Assembly: GCF_024713975.1 (NCBI RefSeq)
Contig: NC_091098.1
Location: 16,574,316-16,638,315, forward strand
Reading direction: 5' to 3'
Length of the DNA stretch: 64,000 nt
Source: Paralichthys olivaceus
Lineage: Eukaryota; Chordata; Actinopteri; Pleuronectiformes; Paralichthyidae
Part shown: one piece after another, positions 10,272 to 19,828 of the stretch
Layout: each line of letters starts with the position of its first letter
Numbering within the stretch: position 1 is the stretch's first letter
The notes under the pieces: generated by a model
Databases searched by the model: none
What the model saw: the letters and a program-made list of their open reading frames with translations, nothing else
What the model was told of the DNA's origin: nothing
Program-made: the position numbers and the translations under genes

Positions 10272-13200
10272 GTGAGTGTAAGCTTAGCTGCTAACCAGTG
10301 TTGAAAAGCTGCACCCACAAGTGAGTGAGGCTCCTGGCAGGTCTCTTATCATCCAGAGTCGCTATTATAGGTAATGCAAGGGCAATATTTACTCTGTTGC
10401 TCATTCCCTTAACTCACCGATTACACGCCATGAAAACTCATTTAGTTGTCTCACAGAAACATGTGTGTCTGTGCGTTAGACGTTAACTTTTCTGATCGAG
10501 AGGTGTGACACACTGTTGAAAGGTGGCGACTGTAGCGTTTCTCTTGACACACTGCGGCACAGGCTTCTGTAGGATATGATACTTTACACTTGAGGAGGAC
10601 ACAGAAATGGAACAGTGTTAGGTCCCACACACACAACACTGTGAGGAAACCGATTGTTTAGCCAAAATCGCCGTTCAGTGTTGCGGTTCCTCCGTCACTC
10701 TTCTATGTTTTATCGGCAAAGCTGTTGATTTTTTATCTCGAGGCTGACTTGCCCTCAACAAAAGCAAAAAATAAGTAAACGTAAACAAATAGCCTTTATC
10801 TGACCATCAGCGGCAAGCAAGGAAAAAAAAACCAGGTCATTCAGATTACACTGCGTATTTTCATCGCAGCCTCATAGGTGAGGCCAGGATACCAGCAAAA
10901 ACTAAATATCCATGTTGTGCTGTACGAAAATTAACCGACAACTCATTCGATCATTCAAACCATAAGAGAGGAAAGTGTATACCGATTAAATTACATGAAA
11001 TATCTACTAATTGTTTGTGCTATCAGGAATCTGTGGACTGCTCATAGCCAGCACTGTATCTTGATCTAAACAAGGGTTGGTGGTAAGATGGCGTCTTCGT
11101 GCCACGTGTTTAAGAAACAGTGAATATGGGCAGACCCTTTCAACATAACCCTCACAATTCGTGGGTAAACTACTCCTAATTCGTCTGCATCAGCCTCTCC
11201 CATTGCAGATCACTCAGCTTTAGCATTAAAGCGATGAATTAATTCATAAAAATAAAGACAGAACCAAAGTGACCTATTTTTAAGATAGAAACATGTGACA
11301 GCGATGAGAGGAAAATGTTGAGAAAGAAGAAGCCGGAGAAAAATAGAGAGAACAAGGGTTACAGAGACAGAAAGAGAGGCAGGAGTGGGAGAGCTCTGTC
11401 CCCGCCCCTCTCTTATCCTCAGATGAACTTATCGTGTTGCCTCATAATGTTTCTGAGTTTTTCTCCTAGAGGCAGTCAGGCTAACTTCCTGCATTCAGCC
11501 TCAACATAGCTGATTGGTTGATATCTTGGCTGACCGGCCACCGTTTGCAGCGAGGCAACAGGAAGTTTCTCATCTCATGCAGGAAGCTGCAGCTGCCTCG
11601 TCCTCGTATACACCATCTCTGCACTCTCACACACATACGCTTTGTATACATGCACACAAATATGCACGCACAGCCTCTTTGAACCAGCATACCTTTCCAT
11701 TTGTTTGTGCTTTTTCTGTGTGTGTTTTCTTGCTAGTGTGTGTATGGCCTGCTCCGTGTGGCATTAGTGAACGATATAACGTGGGCGTGTAGCAACATGC
11801 CAGGCCAGGCATCTGAGCTATCGGAAACATTTGAAACCATGGTAACCACACATCTCATCAGCACATTAGCACAAGCATAGATATGTAGAAAGAGGAGAGG
11901 GGACAGAGAGAGGAGATGAAGAGGAGGAAAGACACCTTTGATATATGTAATTTCTGCATGCAGGTCACCGGCCAGCTGGGTGGTTGGTGGCTGTAACTAA
12001 TACACCTCTGATGTTCAGAAATTGTTGTCTTTTTATCAAGTAATAACTCATTCTCTTGAATGATCTAATACACATACAGTAAATTAAATAATCCATTTTT
12101 AATTTGGCGAGAAACTAGCCTCTGTCCAAATCTAAAATTGGATTTTTGATATTGATTATTTAACTATGCTCCACTTTTCTGTTAGTGTATCTAAGGCTGA
12201 AGTGATTGTTAGCCACTGTAATAGTTAACACAATGGCTCCCTTATACGCCTGCCTTATCTGGGTCATACTATCGTTTCATCAGACACGTTACCCGGCATG
12301 TTTACCTTGCTCTCATGCCTGTGAGGCCAACATTTGTGTGTACAGCCTTCTATCCTGCAAAACAGAAGTTGATGGCGAAGGACTGCGAGTATTTTCATTT
12401 GATTACCTCTCAGTAAAGCAGGATAAGAAGGGCTGAGCTTATTTCATGTTCTCAGGCCGAACAACCGTGGTGTTGCGTCTACCAGTGTGGGGTTGTGTGT
12501 AAGTACATGCATATGGCAGCATATTTAGCGTACTTGTGAGCATGAGCCCCTGTGTGCTTGTGTCTGGTTAATGAGGATATACAGAACATCAGAGTGGGCA
12601 CCACGCCAAGTGGGCACGGAGAAGGCGCAGCACTCCTGTCCTCCATACTGTAATGTAGGAATCATGCATTCCTCGGGGAGAAGGTGAAAAGAAGGTACCA
12701 TAAAATAACCGTAGCGCTCTATTGACGATCAGTCCCATTTCTTGTTTTTGCCAGATGCCTGCACACTATTTTTCTCTGGGGTAAGTCTGGACACGACAAG
12801 GGTTAGGCAATAGAAGGTTTTTTTTAAAGTGTGGGAATTCTTCATCCTGCCATTTATTGTGTGGCATACTTCCTCTGCCAACTCCAGCTCCCCTGCCGCT
12901 CCTCCTCTTTGCCCACCATCACCACCTCCTTCCTCCCTCATTGAAATTCTGCCTGGCACACAGACACTGCCCATTCTTGGCACAAAGCTCAGGGAGAGAG
13001 AGAGAGAGAGACAGACTGAGAGAGAGAGAGAAACACACAAGAACCTGTACCAATCGTCTGGTGCCCCCTCCGTTGTGTCTGTGCCAAGCATTCATCCTGT
13101 CTCGTGGACCGAGGGGACCAGGCAATCCAATAGGTATTTCCCTGTCTCTGCTTCCTGCGAAAAAATCGGCTCCAATCCTGAGGAGTTTAGTTGGCATCTG

Positions 13201-15867
13201 AGTGTGCTGTGTGAGTGTGTGTGTGTGTTTGGGGATTTGCTAATTAATTTGTGTGTTTATGTCTTTTGCGTTGGGCAAGGAGTAAATCCAATGAATCCTG
13301 CGTCCTTTCAAAGTGGAGGAGAGGAAGCCAGAGCCTATTGTTTACATGATATTTTTTAAATCAATACTGGCATGCATTTTTATTTGCTTAAGATGCTGCA
13401 GTAGAGACCACTTAAATTGTGTATATGCTTTTAACGTACAGCAGATTTAGAATGATGTCGGAAGTTTGTTAAACGTGTCTCATACAATCTGATTATTCTG
13501 TTTGGCAGCCATTTTGATTCGATTTTCTTTTAACTTATCCTGCAAAAGACCAGAAACAGTTATCACATCATAGGTTTTCCTCTACACATTTACAAAAAAA
13601 ATTATATGTTTCTTATAGTGATGGCAGTTTTATGAAAATTCATTAATTTCTAAAAATTTTTTATATAAAGTGGCTGTAACAGAATCAGGTTTGACTTTAT
13701 AGACACAACAAATGAAATGTAAAACATCTGCTCAAAATTCATTGAAAAGATAAAATTCCCAGCGCTGTAACTGACTAGAGTTCTTGGAAAACCCAAAAGA
13801 ATCACGTGCAACTGTCTTCCAAAGAAAGATTAACATACTCGAGCAGGAAATTGTCTTTAGAAATACATACCCTGGTCGGTCATGGCAGAGCAGTGTTATC
13901 AGAGGACAAGAGAGGACAAGGTCCACATCTCTTGGCTTACTTAGCTTACTACCATTCAGGCACAATTGTGCTGTGACAGATGCACAGACAGATCACGCAG
14001 ACGAGATTAACTCAATAGGCCACATTTCTACCTTTTCTTTAAGATCCTCTCAGCTGCCCCACACTACGGCTTGCGTCGATTTATTTTGGAGCTGTTGACA
14101 GAGAAAATGATTTGCCCCAGCAGAGCCATGAGTGCCCCTTTTATGTGCCACAGACAAAGTCCACGATCACAGACAACAGCACCCAGTGGAGCTCACATGA
14201 CTGACTGGGTCTGGTTTCAGTGTTTCCAAAACAGTCGGGAGTTGTTTTGGGAATGGGTTGGAAATGTTTTCTTGTAATTAACCCAAAAGCACAGAATTCC
14301 CCCCCAACAATTTAATTTCTAAATGTTTTTTTTCTTTTCACTTTCATTCGAGGCCACACTGGGATGTCCTGTTCTTTATCCCCCCCCCCCCCCCCCGAGT
14401 GCACCGTGTCATATCATTATTAGACTGTACCCCTCGTCCTCCGTACACAGCTCCAGTCAAGGGGGTGTTTCTTGGCGACCAAACAGAGCTCGTAGATCTG
14501 TCACTGGCATGGTGGCAGAGTTGGGCGTCACGCCAACACCACCCCCACCCCCCTTCTGTCTGTCTGGTCTTCTGTAATCAGACTAGCAGGGTCTACTGCA
14601 TGCTAACTATGGGCTGGTCTGGACCAAAGTCTCAGGGGTTGTGGCTGTATGCTAATTTATGCAAGCAGTGTACCTTCTCCGTCTATCTGAGGCCCAGCTC
14701 TGGCGTTTAGTCTGGCACTCGTTAACCCTTTAATCGCTGCCATGTTAACCTGCTAACCCATCCCGACCTCTGCCTCATAGAGTCTTTGAGGAATAGCAAC
14801 AGTTTTAATCATGAAATATTAAGACCACAAATACAATCTACTTGTTCAGCGAGGGTGCCATAGCGATGGATTTTTGATTGAAACGAAAGCTGAAAAGTTA
14901 AACTGTTTTTTCCAGCGGTCTGATAAGAAACGTTCACTCTCACTCATTGCTCGTGATACAGTGTGTTGTCTGGGTCTGTCGGCTCAGTGTTTGGCACAAG
15001 ACTGATTCTCCATCACAGAGGAGCGGCACTTTCTTCATGAGACAACATGCTCAGGACAAAAACCTGACAGGTAGACCGTATAGTGTTTTTTAGTAGACCT
15101 AAAATGGCCGAAGTGCGAGACGCCATTTTGTGTTTTGGTGGGGGGGCGGGGGGCAGAATCTCATCCTTGTATTCAATCAGAGGCAGCTGGTGGAAGCCAT
15201 ATTTGCAGGCATCTGTGTGCGTACCTCCGTCTGAGATGCAGCAGCCAGCCTACACAGGGATAGCCCACTGGAATGAGCTCAGTTTTTGGCAAAAACGGAA
15301 ACGAATTCCTGGCACAGAGTCGATCAGTGCCGTTTTTTCTCTCCCTCTCTCTCTCTTTCGATCACATGCCAGAGTCTAAGGAAGCCAGTGAGTTGTTTGG
15401 TGGGCTTTCACACATTGGTGCTCTCACTTTCCGATGTCTGCTTACCGTTAAATTATTTTTCTTGATTCATTTCAATGGGACAGATTAGAATTTAGAGACA
15501 TTCGGTTCTGCAGCAACAGAAAATAAAAGGAGGCTCGGTTGATTGGTGAGGATGTGCCAATATGCAAAATCTGCGAGGGTCTTCTTTTGTTGTGGAGTGA
15601 TAAACGATTCTTGGCAGTTGAAGACTTGTCACGAAACACGAGCAGTTTTTCGCCATGAGTGGTGATTTTTGAATCGTTTCCATGAACCGATTGAAATGAA
15701 AACAAAGAGTCAGACACAAAGATAAAACCAAAAGAATACGATTACGAATACGTTACGTAAGAATACACGTCTAGAGTAAGAATCCCACCCTGCTTTATCT
15801 TGCATGTGTTTCACAGAAAATACGACTTAATTGAGATAATCCTCTCTTTCTCTTTGTGCCACTGCAG
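10272..15867. other. Non-coding stretch, probable intron or intergenic DNA before let-7
   Basis: No coding exon is supported on either strand. It contains an AG run with interruptions (12994-13032), a 17-base poly-C run (14380-14396) and several GT-rich patches. Open frames at 12829-13359, 13784-14098 and 14323-14710 are composed of simple-sequence translations or lack splice context and family resemblance. Confidence 0.45.
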
Positions 15868-15910
15868 GAGTTTTACCTTCGAGGATCTTTGCTGCTGGGG
15901 AACAGGGATG

Positions 15911-16008
15911 CTGTCCTTGGGGCTGAGGTAGTAGATTGAATAGTTGTGGGGTTGTGTAACCTCTTTTTGAGATAACTATACAATCTACTGTCTTTCCCAA
16001 GGAGACAG
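15911..16008 (+). ncRNA. let-7k: let-7 microRNA precursor, let-7k type
   Basis: The mature 5p strand is 15924-15945. It begins with the full let-7 seed TGAGGTAGTAG and continues ATTGAATAGTT, which I recall as the chicken let-7k sequence. The 3p arm is 15976-15997 (CTATACAATCTACTGTC...). The stem extends outward, with CTGTCCTTGGG on the left pairing with CCCAAGGAGACAG on the right. The loop is about 30 nt, as usual for let-7. The product would enter Argonaute complexes and repress targets with CTACCTC sites. It differs from let-7f only at mature position 17 (A instead of T). The 3p arm still carries the base pairing with T, so the stem has an A-A mismatch there. A second let-7 hairpin follows 277 bp downstream on the same strand. 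Confidence 0.93.
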
Positions 16009-16184
16009 CTGAGTCAGCTGTTCGCCGACTGTCATCTCCAGATGGGCAATTACCCTGTCCAAACACTCACGGCAAATAAAATAATGCATTGTGACAGGCA
16101 TTGTTTTTCTGTTTTTGTTTTTTTGCTTGAGCAGGTAAATTAGGTGTCATGTTCCCTGACAGGAGACCGTGTGGTGTCCTCGAT

Positions 16185-16290
16185 TTGGGCTCTTTCAGGG
16201 TGAGGTAGTAGGTTGTATAGTTTGGTGGGTGGGATTACACCCTGCTCAGGTGATAACTATACAGTCTATTGCCTTCCCCGAGGAGTTCAC
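16185..16290 (+). ncRNA. let-7a: let-7 microRNA precursor, mature sequence identical to let-7a (let-7j-like locus)
   Basis: The mature 5p strand is 16201-16222, TGAGGTAGTAGGTTGTATAG plus TT, identical to let-7a. The 3p arm is 16257-16278 (CTATACAGTCTATTGCC...). The loop GGTGGGTGGGATTACACC can itself fold. The start of mature let-7a is 277 bp after that of the let-7k hairpin on the same strand, so both are likely cut from one primary transcript. In chicken a let-7j gene with this same mature sequence lies next to let-7k, so this is probably its orthologue; the numbering in fish may differ. Plus-strand AATAAA words at about 16356, 16452 and 16625 are possible ends of the primary transcript. Confidence 0.95.
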
Positions 16291-16799
16291 TGAACACTCA
16301 TCAATATTCAACACACTCTCATCACGGCCCGGGTATCACGTTTATTCGTCCACATGAAATAAAAAGGATCAGGTACATATGTGCTGCAAAGGATTAGTGT
16401 TGAATGGATTGAACATGTCATGTGGCATTCTTAAAATATATGTACATCTCAATAAAGTTATACTTGCTTCAAACCTGTTTTCCAAATATCAGTGAATGAG
16501 GCTTTTAACCTGTCTGTGTTTCATACACTGTGTTGTGATGGTTTCATGGTTTGTGTACAACAGCTCTTGAGTTTGTTAGTGTAGACCACCCTCTAGTGGA
16601 GTCACAGGAGATAGCTTTGACTAGAATAAAGTTTGCAGATTAGGGAAAGACAAATGCATGTCATGGCTGACTGGGACATGCAGTGTTCCATTCATTTTCA
16701 AAACAATCACAAGCTGCCTGCATTTCCTCACCCACTTTGTGTGATAAACCTGTTACATCCTCAAGCATACTTTACTTAGAACGGCCACGCAGTTCTTTA
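16291..16799. other. Spacer between let-7 and the adenosine receptor 3' end
   Basis: No gene. It probably contains the 3' untranslated region of the minus-strand receptor: TTTATT at about 16337, read as AATAAA on the minus strand, lies some 460 bp past its stop. Plus-strand AATAAA words at about 16356, 16452 and 16625 may end the let-7 primary transcript. The two transcription units therefore converge and may overlap here. Confidence 0.4.
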
Positions 16800-17011
16800 T
16801 CAGGGTGTGGTATTCCTTCCCGAACCACACTTCTCTGTGTGATTGGTCAGACTGCTTGTTATTGACCTAGGAACTTGCTTGTCCCCATGGCAACAGTTGA
16901 ACCGCAAGAGAACTCTTCTCCATATTTGACTGTAGGCCTGCTGGATCTTTGGGATGCGGTAGGCGTAGACCACAGGGTTGATGGCTGAGTTGGCATGAGA
17001 CAAGAGGATAC
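16800..17011 (-). CDS. adora3: adora3-like coding exon 3
   Basis: Follows the acceptor TTTCCCAG and encodes helix 7 (ILLSHANSAINPVVYAYRI) and the C-terminal tail, ending at TGA 16802-16800. Mammalian A1 and A3 have helix 7 in the same exon as helices 4-6, so a separate exon here points to an intron gained in fish or in this gene. The tail is Ser/Thr-rich after the CC pair. Confidence 0.9.
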
Positions 17012-18024
17012 CTGGGAAATTGGATATTTCATCTGGTAAGTATATTGTGATCTGTGATTAAATGGTGTATAAAAAATCTATGCAGGAAGTGGATGGACTG
17101 TCACCTGCCTGTATAGAGCGCCCCCTCCGTGACAGCTTGCGGGCCGTGAAACAGCAGCAGACAGTTCATCAAGTGCAGAGGAATCCAGCAGCTGGCAAAC
17201 AAAATGAGAACCAGAGCCAGAGACCAGGCTAGCCTCTTCTCCCTGAGCAGAGAGGCCCGGGCCTGGGGACAGCTGTCCTTCAGTCGTCCCTGAAGGCTCC
17301 AGAAGATTCGAATGTAGAGGAGCGTCATGACCAGCAGGGGTGCCATTACACATCCCAGAAAGTTGTAGTAGACCATGAAGGGGAGGGAAACAACAGAGAG
17401 GAAGGTGCATGGTGGTGAGTTGAGGGAAGAGGAAGATGCATTGGTGTAATCAGACGTTGGAGAGTTGTAGTTGTTCCAGCCAAACAGAGGGGTGAACCCC
17501 AGTAGACAGGAAAGTATCCAGCACATAGACACGGCCAACCATGTGCGTCTCTGTGTGGCCAGGGATTTGTATCTAAGGGATTAAACAAAAATAAATAATG
17601 GAAGAGATGATTATTTCAACCAATCACTAAGTAAGCATGTGACCCACAAATCTTTTTTACTTGTAAACCAGTTTTTCATACCTCACCTGAGTGGCATGTG
17701 TAACCGCAGGTATCGGTCCACGGCGATAGCAAGCAATGACAGCACAGAGGCCTGTGTCAGCACGAGCACGACACAGCTGAGGAGCAGGCACAGGTCAGGG
17801 GTCAAACTCACCCAACCGTCCAATAATATGGCCAGGGGCACAGCAGCCACACCTACGAGGAAGTCAGCCACCGCCAAGGACACCAGGAAGCAGAAGGTCG
17901 GCTCCCGAAGGGAATCTCGCAGGCCAACACACACCGAGCACACCACCAACATGTTGCCGAAGCAACAGGCCACGGAAATCAGTACTTCAACTACTGTGTA
18001 AACCACCCAACTCCACTCAGCCAT
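16800..18024 (-). CDS. adora3: Adenosine receptor, A3-like (class A GPCR), three coding exons
   Basis: Seven-transmembrane adenosine receptor of 337 residues, acting at the plasma membrane and, by family, coupling to Gi. Exons are 18024-17687, 17572-17109 and 17011-16800. Visible landmarks are E13 and N24 in helix 1, LAVAD with D54 in helix 2, DRY 103-105, the helix 4 run to FGWN, a Cys in loop 2 (C168) followed by F170, CWIP 241-244, N249, S272-H273 and NPVVY 279-283. A CC pair soon after helix 8 is a likely palmitoylation site, and N157 in loop 2 is a glycosylation site. LYTGILLSHANS closely matches A3. Leu rather than Glu after F170 and Ser before H273 also fit A3, while H246 is as in A1/A2. 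The first intron follows DRY, as in all adenosine receptors; the second is unusual (see exon 2). The start is the only ATG, with G at -3 and +4. Confidence 0.9.
17109..17572 (-). CDS. adora3: adora3-like coding exon 2 (probable GC donor)
   Basis: Begins after TTAG with A-TAC-AAA and encodes Y114 to T267 plus the first base of G268: helices 4-6 and loops 2 and 3. The 3' edge cannot use the visible GT at 17104-17103 and stay in frame with the NPVVY exon. Cutting after TATACAG, before GCAGGT, gives ALYTG joined to ILLSHANS, which matches the A3 family without a gap. This makes intron 17108-17012 (97 bp) a GC-AG intron. Confidence 0.85.
17687..18024 (-). CDS. adora3: adora3-like coding exon 1
   Basis: Encodes residues 1-112 and two bases of R113: helices 1-3 through the DRY motif (VDRYLRLHMPLR). 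It ends CTCAG before GTGAGG, a strong donor, and the phase 2 junction joins exon 2 in frame. The frame seems to start one codon earlier with GTG, but the first ATG is at 18024. A further untranslated exon upstream is possible and not identified. Confidence 0.9.
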
Positions 18025-18947
18025 CACTGAGGATGGAGAGCGGGGAAGACAGAGAAACTATGAAGTTTGATAAAGCAGGTTTCCTCTCAGGTCGTAGACA
18101 GATGCAGCAAATTCCAGAGTGAAATCCAACATAATCCCGAGTTTGTCCAGGCAGTCTTTTTCTGTTCTCAGCTCTTGGCTTCAAATGACTATAAAAAGCA
18201 TTGAGCAGATGCTTTTTATATGCAAACATGCACCCAGAACAGGCGTGTACTCCATGGAGACACCATCTGTATTCAATCAGTGAGAGAAAATCTTTTTCTC
18301 ACTCTCATCAGTGGTGACTCAGTGGACTTATAGAGGAGAGGACTTCTGCAGCACCAGAGGTGAAGGACTTACTGAGTTCTATTGATTAAAGTAGCTGAGC
18401 AAAATAAGCAATACCACGATGTAAAAGTACTAGACTCCAAGTAAAACTCGATATTGATATATTATCAGTAAAATGTACTGTATTAACTGAATCAAAATTA
18501 AATAGTCTCATCAGAATCAGAAGAATTAAATAGAAATACTCGAGAAAAGTACAAAATCACTTCTGATTTCCACTCATTATTGCAATACATAATATTAGAA
18601 CATGTTTATCATAATTACCTATATTACCATATTTATAATATGATATATTAAAATCACCAAAATTATAAAACTCTTGCCTTGAAATATATCAGGACCCATA
18701 GTCAGGATCTCAGTCCATGTGTGATTAATGTTAAGTAATTTGTAACTGTGTCATTTGGTTTTCAGCACGTCTGTATGACCCCTCCATTGACCCATGAAGG
18801 TTAAACATTTACTCTGGAATTGAAAATGGAAAGAAAATATAATATATGTTCAGTATAATTAGTGTTTGTGTGAGGGGACTTTTCTGATGTTACTGATTAA
18901 CAGGTGGCAGTTTTTCAGTGCATACTTACTTTGCATACAATTTTGGT

Positions 18948-19009
<62 letters not shown>

Positions 19010-19517
19010 TCAGTTTACAAGCACATCTGTATTTACTCGGCTGATATGCACTACTCAGGATGCCTTTGTTCTTTAGATGGAAAGACAGATAAATACAAAT
19101 GGACTGACAATATATATTGCATCATCAGAAAATATTTTCTTTAACCCAAACATGATGTTTACAGAACCTACATTTGTATGATTCATCCAAATATCCTCAA
19201 TTCAGAAAAGCACAAACAAATGTTTATTGTATTTTATTTAAATTCTACTTATAAAGTAGATATGACATAACAACCTTTTAGATTTACATAATTTGCATCA
19301 TTGTGTCAGTATCATAATTTCCAGTCCTCATATGAACCTATTCCTAAATGGTTCTGTATCTATAGAAAGCTCTGACTGACTCTAACTGGCTTTTCAAATA
19401 CTCAGTATTCATTTGTTCAGACATGAATCAGAAGAAAGGACATTACAGGGTCACACAGTTTTTTTTTTCTGAATATCCACTGTGCTTCTTCTCGTTCCGG
19501 GCCCACCATCATGCTTC
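18025..19517. other. Spacer between adenosine receptor and Spi-type gene
   Basis: No exon supported. It includes the likely promoter of the minus-strand receptor (18030 upward) and a 59-bp GT run. TTTATT words at about 19223 and 19233 read AATAAA on the minus strand, about 290 bp past the Spi stop, and probably mark its polyadenylation signal. Confidence 0.45.
18949..19007. repeat. (GT)n microsatellite, 59 bp
   Basis: Perfect GT dinucleotide run lying between the receptor promoter and the Spi 3' end. It is likely polymorphic in length. Confidence 0.95.
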
Positions 19518-19828
19518 CTACGCTCTGCTAGAGTCTCCTCGCAGGCGTCTCAGTGTCTTCTCGTCAAACTGATACGTGAGCTTCCTCTTCACCTTCTGAA
19601 TCTCACCAGTGCGGGAGTAGTTCCTCAGCGCCCGCGCCATCTTCTGGTAGGTCATGGTCTTGCGGTTCCCCTTGCGTCGGCCCCACAGCTGCGCCAGCCG
19701 TTCCTTGTTTTGGGAGGAGAACTGAAAGGTGCCGGAGGAGGACTGGACCCACCAGATGCAGCTGCGCATGGACGGCGTCTGGAGCATCTCGAACAGGAAC
19801 TGGAATAACCGCTCCTTCCTCTTTCCTG
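19518..19828 (-). CDS. Spi-type gene, last coding exon (ETS domain)
   Basis: Carries nearly the whole ETS domain and the C-terminus, ending SSRA and TAG. The acceptor is a tandem CAGCAG: use of the first site starts the exon at 19828 (Ala-Gly-Lys), use of the second at 19825 (Gly-Lys). Both keep the frame. Confidence 0.93.

Noticed and set aside
12829..13359. 176-codon plus-strand frame
   Set aside because: It consists largely of translated AG runs and low-complexity Ser/Pro sequence, with overlapping frames on both strands.
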